From NCBI GenBank assembly GCA_004375895.1, contig SOJW01000040.1:1-64000 (forward strand): DNA of 64,000 bases. Direction: 5' to 3'. A program made the translations under genes and the position numbers. Position 1 is the stretch's first letter. Each line of letters starts with the position of its first letter. The notes below the pieces were generated by a model. That model ran no database searches and was not told where the DNA came from. It saw only the letters and a list, made by a program, of their open reading frames with translations. Of this stretch, positions 15,300 to 23,034 are shown piece by piece. The stretch comes from Candidatus Stahliibacteriota bacterium (lineage in GTDB: Bacteria; Hydrothermota; Tepidihabitantia; B3-TA06).

Positions 15300-15881
15300 T
15301 CAGGGCTGAGGTCGAACGTCAAGCAGGATACGCTTGGCAAGAACCGCCTCGGAACCGAATATCTCCTCGGCCTTGTCGTAGAGTGAAATGAACAACTGAA
15401 GAAAATACTCGCGGATCGCTTCTGGTGCAGGGAATGGCTCTGAGATATGAGGGGTGATCCCTTCCCAGCTAAGTCCAGGCAAGGCATCGTTAAGCTCGCC
15501 AGTCTCTTTCAGGATGGAATCGATCTCGTTCTCCCAAAAATCAGCGTCATGCTCGACGTCAGAGAAAAGATCTACAAAAAGCGCCAGGCGATCCGCTTGA
15601 TGCTCTAGATACCTTTTCAGCGTCTCGCTGCTGTAGAGGAAACCCGTTTGCACAAGCCAGGCTATCGAGTGAAGTCCGATCTCGTAGTCTAGCCCCGAGG
15701 CCAGGATTGCCTCGCGAGCACTACGTTTGCCGTCAACCGCCTCAAGGATCAGTCTGTCTTGCTTGCGCAGAGCCTTGGGGGTCAGCTTGCTCTCTTGGCT
15801 GCTCCTGAACAACTTGGCCTCAAGGGAGCCTATGACAGCCAAAGCCTTCCGAGCACCAAAGGTCAGTCTTCGTTTATTCAT
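15300..15881 (-). CDS. Uncharacterised protein, last gene of suf-yceD operon
   Basis: A 193-residue soluble, mostly helical acidic protein that I do not recognise. Its first 35 residues are basic (MNKRRLTFGARKALAVIG) and the middle contains SKLTPKALRKQDRLILEAVDGKRSAREA, which reads like a DUF4388/winged-helix-type segment. The track begins at TTG 15887; AAGGAGG is 7 nt from the ATG at 15881, so I use that. It overlaps yceD by 8 nt. rpmF, the usual gene after yceD, is absent here. Confidence 0.6.
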   Translation of the reverse strand: MNKRRLTFGARKALAVIGSLEAKLFRSSQESKLTPKALRKQDRLILEAVDGKRSAREAILASGLDYEIGLHSIAWLVQTGFLYSSETLKRYLEHQADRLALFVDLFSDVEHDADFWENEIDSILKETGELNDALPGLSWEGITPHISEPFPAPEAIREYFLQLFISLYDKAEEIFGSEAVLAKRILLDVRPQP

Positions 15882-16392
15882 CCACAAGCCTCCTTAGCTT
15901 TTCAAAGGTGGAGGGGTTTCCTTGGATATTGCACTTGCAATTTTCACGATTCAGGTTGGCGCCGCACGAAGGGCAAAGTCCCCGGCAATCCTCGCTGCAC
16001 AGCGGCGCAATCGGCAAAGCTAGAAGAAACATATCCCTCACGATGTCCCTCAGATCAAGCACTTCTGAGTAAAACTCCAGATCGGTTGCATCCTGCTCAT
16101 CTGCATCTTCTTTATTCTTCACCTCGGGCAGGAAGGTCACATCGGCCGAGGCGCAAATATCCTGCCGCATCGACTCACCGCATCGTGAACACGAAAGCTT
16201 CAGGCTGGTTTCGAGATCAAGATGAGCATCGATCCTGTCACCGGTGCGTTCAAGAACGATCTCGCAACGCAGGGGCACAGAAAAGGTATACTCGGCAAGA
16301 TCGAGTTCATCTATATCCGCCTCGATCTCGAAGCGGCTGGAGCCCTCTACAAGCTGGGTGGGCAGAAATACCAGCGAGTCGTTGCGGCTCAT
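15874..16392 (-). CDS. yceD: YceD/DUF177 family protein (23S rRNA accumulation)
   Basis: 172 aa. The N-terminal beta-rich part is followed by LKLSCSRCGESMRQ, and the C-terminal part shows the family's EFYSEVLDLRDIVRDMFLLALP and the cysteine cluster CSEDCRGLCPSCGANLN. In other bacteria YceD supports 23S rRNA levels and is cotranscribed with rpmF (L32); here the position of rpmF is taken by an unknown gene. Its ATG overlaps the stop of the NifU-like gene (ATGA), so it is coupled to Fe-S assembly genes. Confidence 0.88.
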   Translation of the reverse strand: MSRNDSLVFLPTQLVEGSSRFEIEADIDELDLAEYTFSVPLRCEIVLERTGDRIDAHLDLETSLKLSCSRCGESMRQDICASADVTFLPEVKNKEDADEQDATDLEFYSEVLDLRDIVRDMFLLALPIAPLCSEDCRGLCPSCGANLNRENCKCNIQGNPSTFEKLRRLVDE

Positions 16393-16784
16393 GAGTCTAG
16401 AACCTCCATCATCCCGAGGACTAAAAGTTCCCTCGCGCGCTTGAAGTGTTCGAACCCTTCCGGGCTCGAGCCGCCCAGAAGCTCCTCGTAGGAGGCAAGA
16501 TCGAGTGCCGCGACCGCCTCACGATCCTTACCTGCGGCTGATCTGCACAGGATATCCGCGGCCACGAACATATGAGGGTCGCAAAGCGCGCACATGAATC
16601 TTATCTTGCTAAGACGCTTCCCATCCAGTTTCCCGTAGAGAAAAAGCTGATCTTTATTGCCCTTACGGGGACAAAGCTCTCCCTTGATTTCCACCTCGGC
16701 GCCTTCTATCTTCCCCATAAGGCTTTCACCCGGATTTGAAAACAGCTCCTTAAAGTAACGAATAATTACAGGCTCTTCCGCCAA
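16389..16784 (-). CDS. NifU/SufU-like Fe-S scaffold protein (divergent)
   Basis: A 131-residue protein with the IscU/NifU-N layout: an early Cys (GELCPRKGNKDQLFLYGKLD), then CALCDPHMFVAADILCRSAAGK, the place where scaffolds have FxGxGCxxxxAxxS. Three cysteines could hold a nascent cluster. It begins 1 nt after the sufS stop, strongly supporting a SufS-SufU pair. Divergence is high, and it might instead be a sulfur-acceptor or zinc protein of the same fold. Confidence 0.65.
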   Translation of the reverse strand: MAEEPVIIRYFKELFSNPGESLMGKIEGAEVEIKGELCPRKGNKDQLFLYGKLDGKRLSKIRFMCALCDPHMFVAADILCRSAAGKDREAVAALDLASYEELLGGSSPEGFEHFKRARELLVLGMMEVLDS

Positions 16785-16785
16785 C

Positions 16786-18114
16786 TCAGCCCCCTGTAAG
16801 GGTCGGCAGTTCGGCTATCTCCTCAAGTATCTGGCTCATCGTAGAGGCAAAGAGCTCAACCTCTTCAAGCGTATTGTAGAGATAGAAAGAGGCACGGAAG
16901 AGTGTGGGACGAAAACCCGGCCAGATGCTGTCAAACTGGGGCTCGTGTGCGTGATACCAGGAGTGGACGCAGAAGGTTCCCTTACGGATCATGATGTTGG
17001 CTCTCCCGTCAAGCTTCTCGTCAATGTCAGGTTCGGAATCCGAGAACCGGGTCGCAGGTTTTAGCAGATAGAAGGTGCATATCCCTGAACGTTCCCCAGG
17101 ATCGCTGGGGCCAAGGATACGGATCTCGGGAAATTCGGAAAGCTTCGCTGTAAGTGCACGGTTGAGCACCCGTTCATGTTCCGCGATACGCTCAGACCCG
17201 ACCTCGGCAAGGAAGCGCGCGGCCGCACCTGCGCCGATGATGCCGGCGTAGTTCTGCAAACCGGCCTCGAACTTATAGGGCGAGCGGAAGTAGCGAGGAT
17301 GTCCAAAGAGATGGGTGTCTTCTACCGTGCCTCCACCAACAAGGAAGGGCTGGATCACCTCTTCATCGTTGAGGATCTCCTTTCGTCCGTACAGCACCCC
17401 CACACCCGTAGGTCCGCACATCTTGTGGATAGAGAAGGCGATAAAGTCAACACCCAGTTCTTGCACATTAACCCGTTTGTGCGGCACGCTCTGCGCGGCG
17501 TCAAGGAAAACTAAGGCATCAGGATTATGTGCCTTCGTGAGCTTAACTACCTCTTTTATTGTCGCGTCAGGGATAGCGGTTCCGTCAAGGTTAGAGCTGT
17601 GACAAAGACTCACCATACGCACCTTGCCTTGCTCTTCGTCAAGAATCTTACGGAACTCCTGGAGGCTGAAGCGGCTTTGCTCGTCCGAAGGGATAGGCCG
17701 GTGTTTGGCGACGATACCCCGTTCTGCAAGCTTCTGCCATGGGCAGAGGTTTGAGTTGTGCTCCTTGTCGGTGGTTAAAACAACGTCTTCAGGATTCCAT
17801 CGCAGCGACTGAGCCACCAGATTGATCGCCTCGGTGGTGTTCTTGGTGAATACGATCTCCTTGATGCTAGATGCGCCGATAAGCTGTCTTATGGCCTTCC
17901 TGGACTCCTCGACCCCCTTATCCACCTGGGCAGCGAACCAGTGGGTGCTGCGCTCGCCACAAGCCGGATATCGGTTGTAGTAATCAAGGATAGCATCAAT
18001 AACCGGCTGAGGTTTAAGCGTCATGCAGGCGTTGTCGAAATAGATCGGCGGTAGCCCTCCTCGCTCCTGATTTAAGGATGGAAACAGATTCCGGTAATCT
18101 TTGAGTTCAGACAT
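16786..18114 (-). CDS. sufS: Cysteine desulfurase (SufS/CsdA group)
   Basis: PLP enzyme that takes sulfur from cysteine for Fe-S cluster assembly. The PLP lysine lies in SIHKMCGPTGVGVLYG (about K230), the phosphate-binding segment is FTKNTTEAINLVAQSL, and the catalytic cysteine is in RKGTFCVHSWYH (about C380), which matches the group II loop RxGxxC. At 442 aa it is slightly longer than usual. It is first in a four-gene operon with no leader: the promoter -10 box ends 6 nt before the ATG. Confidence 0.92.
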   Translation of the reverse strand: MSELKDYRNLFPSLNQERGGLPPIYFDNACMTLKPQPVIDAILDYYNRYPACGERSTHWFAAQVDKGVEESRKAIRQLIGASSIKEIVFTKNTTEAINLVAQSLRWNPEDVVLTTDKEHNSNLCPWQKLAERGIVAKHRPIPSDEQSRFSLQEFRKILDEEQGKVRMVSLCHSSNLDGTAIPDATIKEVVKLTKAHNPDALVFLDAAQSVPHKRVNVQELGVDFIAFSIHKMCGPTGVGVLYGRKEILNDEEVIQPFLVGGGTVEDTHLFGHPRYFRSPYKFEAGLQNYAGIIGAGAAARFLAEVGSERIAEHERVLNRALTAKLSEFPEIRILGPSDPGERSGICTFYLLKPATRFSDSEPDIDEKLDGRANIMIRKGTFCVHSWYHAHEPQFDSIWPGFRPTLFRASFYLYNTLEEVELFASTMSQILEEIAELPTLTGG

Positions 18115-18120
18115 CCCCTA

Positions 18121-18148
18121 ATCATAATAAAGATTAGCCGCCTGTCAA
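18121..18148 (-). promoter_or_regulatory. Leaderless-type promoter of sufS operon
   Basis: Minus-strand TTGACA, 16 bp, TATGAT, then TAGGGG and ATG. Its -35 lies about 10 bp from the -35 of the divergent promoter at 18159. Confidence 0.8.
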
Positions 18149-18158
18149 TTGAGGAGAC

Positions 18159-18186
18159 TTGACATCTTAGGGGGTTGAGTTAGGAT
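18159..18186 (+). promoter_or_regulatory. Promoter of secreted protein 18206
   Basis: TTGACA, 16 bp, TAGGAT, then a short leader with AAAGGAGG before ATG 18206. It is divergent from the sufS promoter. Confidence 0.7.
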
Positions 18187-18205
18187 AGAGCAAAGGAGGC
18201 GACTG

Positions 18206-19897
18206 ATGAAAAAAGTGGTGTTGATTATGGGAGGGCTGATTTTATGCGGCTCACTTTGGGCAACCGCTCCGATGAGAGAAGGTCCATACCCCAGGGTAGT
18301 AATTCCCTCTCCACTGATGCAGGACACCACAAATCCCTTAAAGCTTCGCTTCAACTACCTTTACGAGTTCGCCCAGATAGCCGGGTTCTGCGCGGATTGG
18401 CAGCTTAACGATCCGGACTCGGCAGATCACGGCGGGATGATAGAGGCGGAGTCGGGAGAACTCTGGGACGTTATCCAGACCGACAACACCCTGGAGGCGA
18501 TCTGGGTGTGGTGTAGATATGGTGAGCTGACCGGGGATACCGGTCGCTTTCGTGATAACATCGAGAAGGCGTGGTTCTACTGCGAGAACTATCCGGCATG
18601 GGAGGAGGAGGGAGATCCAGGCAAAGACTACTACCGCGCTCACAACTGTGCCTGGGGGCTGGCAGCAGAGGAACGCTATCGTGCTGTCTATAACGACGAG
18701 GGCTGGACATGGTACCGGGATTCATGCGCGGAGTTCATAAAAAGCCATCCTTTGGGAACCACCTGGAACATAGACCGCTTCGTGAAGGGCTGGTGTGCCG
18801 GATGGCTCTATCACTACGGTGTCCAGATGGATGATGCCGAGGCTCGCGACAGTGCATGTTCTTTTGCGGATACCCTTCTTGGATGGATAGACAATATGAC
18901 TCCCCGGTATGCACTCACCGACGAGGCTTGGGCGATGTCTGCTGGAACCGTGGTGTGGGGTATCTCGAACTCGGCTTTTCAGCGCGATACCCTTAGAGGC
19001 AAAGAATGGATCGAGGTAAACGGCCCCTACCTTGACACCTTCCAGGAATGGAAGAAGGTTGACTACTTCTCGTGGGACAACGCCTGGAACGTTGCCTACG
19101 CAAACGGGCACGGAGCGATGTACGATATATCGCACGATGCGACCTACGCACGCCACCACAAGTGGCTGACACATAAATTGCTTTCTTATGACACCGACAA
19201 TGACGGCGGTATCATGGCCACCACCCAGGACGCGGACACCACCGACATGAGCTGGGTCTCGGCCTATCTCTGCATGATGGGGCTGGATCGGTTGATCGAA
19301 AAGGTTTGTGACTATGATGCAGGCGCGCTGGAACTTGTAGGGATCTGTGATGGAGATCAGATAGAGCCTGGTAGGAGAATGGATCTGGTTGCTGTGGTTT
19401 CCAACTACGGCCGAGCCCTCCTCAGCAACGTAAAGGTAACGCTTTCAGGAGACGCCTGGGGTTCGGCCACCTCTGATCTACCCTTTCTGGGTATGGACAC
19501 GATAACCCTGGTTACAGACTGGCTTGTGCCTGATTCTGCTGTTCTCACCCTGGCCCTGTCTCATCCCCAGGACGAAGATCACGCTAACGACACATTAATC
19601 GTAAGCTTGAACAAAGCGGCAGGTGTGCTGGAAAAGCAAATCGCTTCTCTCCCCCTACGTTTGGAGGTTAAAAGCTTGACGAATTCTTCATGCCGCATCA
19701 GTTACGCCTTTCCATACGGAAGCAAAGGAAAGCTTGTGCTATACGACGTCCTAGGTAGCCGCATAAAGCAAGAGCACCTGAAAGATCCTGAAGGACAACT
19801 CATGTGGGATCTCTCGGATGTATCGCCAGGCGTCTACTTCCTACATCTCAAGGTTGGTGAAAGAACTACCTGCGAGCGGTTTATCCTTTTGCGTTGA
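18206..19897 (+). CDS. Secreted alpha-barrel-like protein with T9SS/FlgD-like C-terminal domain
   Basis: 563 aa with a Sec signal (MKKVVLIMGGLILCGSLWA). Residues about 40-385 are rich in Trp and Tyr helical hairpins (WQLNDPDSADHGGM, AHNCAWGLAAEERYRAVY, SWDNAWNVAYANGHGAMYD), the pattern of an (alpha/alpha)6 barrel such as glycosidase or lyase domains; no catalytic family can be named. A CARDB-like Ig domain follows (VGICDGDQIEPGRRMDLVAVVSNYG), then an 80-residue ending with YDVLGSRIKQ, SPGVYFLHLKVG and RFILLR, which is the type A sorting/FlgD-like domain. The protein is probably exported across the outer membrane. Confidence 0.75.
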   Translation: MKKVVLIMGGLILCGSLWATAPMREGPYPRVVIPSPLMQDTTNPLKLRFNYLYEFAQIAGFCADWQLNDPDSADHGGMIEAESGELWDVIQTDNTLEAIWVWCRYGELTGDTGRFRDNIEKAWFYCENYPAWEEEGDPGKDYYRAHNCAWGLAAEERYRAVYNDEGWTWYRDSCAEFIKSHPLGTTWNIDRFVKGWCAGWLYHYGVQMDDAEARDSACSFADTLLGWIDNMTPRYALTDEAWAMSAGTVVWGISNSAFQRDTLRGKEWIEVNGPYLDTFQEWKKVDYFSWDNAWNVAYANGHGAMYDISHDATYARHHKWLTHKLLSYDTDNDGGIMATTQDADTTDMSWVSAYLCMMGLDRLIEKVCDYDAGALELVGICDGDQIEPGRRMDLVAVVSNYGRALLSNVKVTLSGDAWGSATSDLPFLGMDTITLVTDWLVPDSAVLTLALSHPQDEDHANDTLIVSLNKAAGVLEKQIASLPLRLEVKSLTNSSCRISYAFPYGSKGKLVLYDVLGSRIKQEHLKDPEGQLMWDLSDVSPGVYFLHLKVGERTTCERFILLR

Positions 19898-20228
19898 ACT
19901 CCTGCCACGCGGGAAGGATGACTTTGTAGTAATAGTCTTCGGCCAAGCGTTTACGGTCGAAGCGCTCACCCACTTTTCTTGCCTGCTTTGACATCGCACG
20001 TAATCGAGCCGGATTTCTTAATAGAGCTGCAGTCTCTTCGGCTAGTCGTTTAGGGTCTTGATCCATTATTCCAGCACCATTGCCTACAATCAATTTACCA
20101 CTTTCTATATAAAACTCAGGATACATCAATCCAATTACTGGAAGTCCAGCAGCTAAGTATTCATGCTCTTTTGCTCCAACCGCTCCTATGCAAGTTGTAC
20201 ACCGCTGAATGAGAGAGTTGAAACACAA
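19881..20228 (-). pseudogene. Truncated glycosyltransferase (C-terminal fragment)
   Basis: About 105 residues closely matching the C-terminus of the glycosyltransferase at 21712-22986: EYLAAGLPVIGLMYPEFY against EYLAAGLPVVGLLDPGFY, and RFDRKRLAEDYYYKVILPAWQEF against RFDRKRLAEEYYYNVILPAWREF. Similarity starts abruptly near GAVGAKEHEYL, with unrelated sequence upstream, and no N-terminal Rossmann domain exists. The break is next to the AT-rich glycosyltransferase gene at 20320, so the original gene was cut by that insertion or by a deletion. Its last codons overlap the end of the secreted-protein gene on the other strand. Confidence 0.85.
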
Positions 20229-20286
20229 CCCGAAAACAAGTTTGTTATGAAACTGTTAAACAAAACAGCGTTGCGTAAGCCTTTAG

Positions 20287-20314
20287 TTGACTTACACCTA
20301 CCGTTCAGTATAAT
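20287..20314 (+). promoter_or_regulatory. Leaderless-type promoter of GT4 gene 20320
   Basis: TTGACT, 16 bp, TATAAT, then 5 nt to the GTG start codon. Confidence 0.75.
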
Positions 20315-20319
20315 ACTTT

Positions 20320-21528
20320 GTGGTTAAACCTTTAAGACTAGGCGTTTTCCTTGATCACAGCCATCTAAGTGACGGGCGCTTTACCGTAACGCAAGATGAA
20401 GCTTTAAAGTTCATAGAAGGTTTGAACCTAGCTGAATCTATTACACAGGCAGTTTCGATAATCCCTGTTGAAAAATTAGATCCGGAAAAGTACAATATAG
20501 TCCTCGAGCAAAGAGGCGTAACTGTGATCCCTTTACCAAGTTGGAGAAACGCTGCCGAAAACGTTCTGTCTTTGTTTTGTGACTTCAGATCTCATTTTGC
20601 TAAAGCTCGTTTATTCGTAGAGAACTGTGACGTAATTTGGTTAAGAATTCCCTCGATGATTGGTCTGTTCTTTTGGTGGGTTGCGAGAAAAAAACGAAAA
20701 CCACTAATTCTTCATGTGGTCAGCAACCTCCTTCTAGCGTCGAAACGATCTAAATATAAAGGGATAGTAAAAGTTTTAGCTCATTTGTTTTTTTTAATTT
20801 ATCATCTAGCTGTTAAAATAATGACTCGTTATGGCCTTGTATTAACAGCCGGGGAAGAATTGAAGAGACTTTACTCGAATCCGTTACATCCCGCATTTTC
20901 AATAGACGACATTCTTATCAAGGAGAAGGATCTACAATCTGTAAAGAAAAAGAGCGGACAAGCGAAGGAAATACTATTTGTGGGAAGGTTTGCTTACGGT
21001 AAAGGGATAGATATTTTAATAGATGCAGTTGGAAATCTAAAATCTGAGTTTCCTGAAATACGTCTTGCGATGGCAGGGGATGGTATTTTATTGGAGGAGA
21101 TGCGTCAACGAGTAGCGACGCAAGGGTTGAATAAGCACGTGAAAATCCTGGGGTTCGTCTCCGCGAGCGGGCCGCTACAAGAGCTTTACAAAAAAACCGA
21201 TATCGCTGTACTACCATCTGATAGTTATCCTGAAGGATTCCCAAGGGTAATTTTAGAGCTTTGGTCAGCCGGGTTACCTCTCATTGCAACTCGTCTAGCC
21301 GGGATACCTTATCGGGTTAAAGATGGCGTCAACGGTTTACTCGTTACCCCAGGGAATCTCAAAGAGTTAACTGATGCAATACGCAAGTTGATTGTCGATG
21401 CGGATTTACGACATCGACTTGCGGAGGGTGGTTCTCGGACTGTAAAAAGATTTACCTTTGAACATCAGGTAGATATTATCAAAAGACTCGTAAAGAGATA
21501 TTATCCGGGGATCTACGATCCTGTTTAA
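20320..21528 (+). CDS. GT4-family glycosyltransferase
   Basis: 402 aa, GT-B fold. The donor-binding C-terminal domain is clear: ILFVGRFAYGKGIDILIDA near residue 220, DIAVLPSDSYPEGFPRVILELWSAGLPLIA with the EGFPRVxLE version of the ExxxxxxE motif, and a GVNGLLV loop. It transfers an activated sugar to a glycan or lipid acceptor, most likely in surface polysaccharide synthesis. The gene is visibly AT-richer than its neighbours, opposite in strand to the rest of the polysaccharide cluster, and lies between a truncated GT and an intact paralog of that GT, all consistent with horizontal acquisition. The start is GTG with no leader. Confidence 0.85.
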   Translation: MVKPLRLGVFLDHSHLSDGRFTVTQDEALKFIEGLNLAESITQAVSIIPVEKLDPEKYNIVLEQRGVTVIPLPSWRNAAENVLSLFCDFRSHFAKARLFVENCDVIWLRIPSMIGLFFWWVARKKRKPLILHVVSNLLLASKRSKYKGIVKVLAHLFFLIYHLAVKIMTRYGLVLTAGEELKRLYSNPLHPAFSIDDILIKEKDLQSVKKKSGQAKEILFVGRFAYGKGIDILIDAVGNLKSEFPEIRLAMAGDGILLEEMRQRVATQGLNKHVKILGFVSASGPLQELYKKTDIAVLPSDSYPEGFPRVILELWSAGLPLIATRLAGIPYRVKDGVNGLLVTPGNLKELTDAIRKLIVDADLRHRLAEGGSRTVKRFTFEHQVDIIKRLVKRYYPGIYDPV

Positions 21529-21711
21529 ACCAACACGCTACTTCAGGTTGAGATGCAGAACGAGTATGTTGCTTTAACCGGTAAAAATATCACCATGCTT
21601 AGTGGGTTTTAGGAAGTGGGAGAAGCGCTGACCTGCAGAGAGAACCTGAATCCTGATATATCCAGTCGCCCGGCGGCGTTTGCTTTATAAGGCCTGTGAT
21701 TGGCTACTCGG
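21529..21711. other. Intergenic gap, no gene seen
   Basis: 183 bp between two convergent glycosyltransferase genes. A short frame interrupted by stops may be a remnant, but I recognise nothing in it and see no good terminator. Confidence 0.5.
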
Positions 21712-22986
21712 CTAAAAATCAGAGATAGATTGTCTTGCGTTGAATTCCCTCCACGCAGGAAGGATTACATTGTAGTAGTATTCTTCGGCAAGACGCTTTC
21801 GGTCGAAACGCATACCCACTTCCCGGGCCCGTTTGGACATCTCGCGGAGCCGGGCAGGGTCTTTTAATAGGTCCACAGTCTTGCGAGCAAGACTTTCTGG
21901 ATCAGGATCTATGATGCCTGCACCATTATCAAGTATCAAACGTTTGGTTTCAACGTAAAAACCAGGATCAAGCAAACCAACGACCGGTAAACCCGCTGCA
22001 AGATATTCGTAGTCTTTCGCGCTAGCCACTCCTTTATGGCTATATACTTCAGGAAATAGGGAATCAATTCCTAATCTCGCTTTTCCAAGATAGTCCGGAA
22101 TCTGCCGTAAAGAAGTCATCCTTTCAAATTCTACGTTCTTACTTAAATCAAACTGTCTTAGACCAAGAATAAACTGACTTCCTAACGCCGTCTCAAGAAT
22201 ATCCGAAAGAAAGAGTAATTTCAGTCTGGGATAAATATCCCTGAGGCAGTGTAAAAACTTAAGCATTAAGACTGGATTTCTTACGGGTATTAATGTTCCT
22301 GAGTAAACAAGGTCAAACTCCTTCTTCACCCGAAGCGCCTTTTCGAAAAGCCTCACATCGCTTCCGTTAGGGATCAAAAAGATTGGCTTTCGCCGATAGC
22401 TGAGGGTTTTTATCAACTCCTTCCGTAACCAATCGGTCACTGTTGCAATTCGTGACGCTTTGCAGAAAAGATGGTAAGAAACGAATCGCATAGAAAGGTT
22501 AAAGATGCGACGCACAAAAGAGCCTTCTTTGAGCGGGAACATCGCAGCAGGTAAGTCCCGTATATCAACAACCAGCGGGCATCCCAGACGACGGGATAAG
22601 AGATAGCCTTCCAGTATCTGCCATGTTGGTGGAAAACTTGCAAAAATAACGTCCACCTTCAAGCCTCGCACGAGGTGCAGCAACTTCGGGAATCTAGAGG
22701 GAAGCTTCAGAAAATCCATGCGTGGTCCAGTAAGAGGAAATGCTATTCGAGAGTAACCCTCGTCGGAGTTCCCAGACTTATGTGTAACTACTGTCACATA
22801 AGCGAGGTTGCTCCAATATCTCGCCAGAGAGTGAATGCGTGAGGATGCTGCCTTGTGGCTGGGGGGGAAATGTTTCTGCTCTACCAGGATGAGGATGTGA
22901 GGCTTACCCTTGTCTTCGCCAACCAAATCTTTGGGGATTCGAGAGAATGGTGTTCCTTTCGAAGCAGAGAGAGCGTACTCGGACAT
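21712..22986 (-). CDS. GT4-family glycosyltransferase
   Basis: A 424-residue GT-B enzyme: HILILVEQKHFPPSHKAASSRIHSLARYW at the N-terminus resembles WbuB-type transferases, and the C-terminal domain has FDLVYSGTLIPVRNPVLMLKFL and KDYEYLAAGLPVVGL. It likely adds a sugar during O-antigen or exopolysaccharide assembly, given the downstream flippase and WecB genes. The track starts at TTG 23022, but this TTGACA is a -35 box: with TACAAT 17 bp further and ATG 7 nt after it, the true start is 22986 (MSEYALSASKG). Its truncated paralog lies at 19881. Confidence 0.85.
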   Translation of the reverse strand: MSEYALSASKGTPFSRIPKDLVGEDKGKPHILILVEQKHFPPSHKAASSRIHSLARYWSNLAYVTVVTHKSGNSDEGYSRIAFPLTGPRMDFLKLPSRFPKLLHLVRGLKVDVIFASFPPTWQILEGYLLSRRLGCPLVVDIRDLPAAMFPLKEGSFVRRIFNLSMRFVSYHLFCKASRIATVTDWLRKELIKTLSYRRKPIFLIPNGSDVRLFEKALRVKKEFDLVYSGTLIPVRNPVLMLKFLHCLRDIYPRLKLLFLSDILETALGSQFILGLRQFDLSKNVEFERMTSLRQIPDYLGKARLGIDSLFPEVYSHKGVASAKDYEYLAAGLPVVGLLDPGFYVETKRLILDNGAGIIDPDPESLARKTVDLLKDPARLREMSKRAREVGMRFDRKRLAEEYYYNVILPAWREFNARQSISDF

Positions 22987-22993
22987 GGCAAGA

Positions 22994-23022
22994 ATTGTAT
23001 CCCTATCGATAACCATTGTCAA
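22994..23022 (-). promoter_or_regulatory. Leaderless-type promoter of GT4 gene 22986
   Basis: Minus-strand TTGACA, 17 bp, TACAAT, 7 nt, ATG. The ORF-track start codon (TTG) is the first triplet of the -35 hexamer. Confidence 0.75.
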
Positions 23023-23034
23023 TTTTTGAGATCT

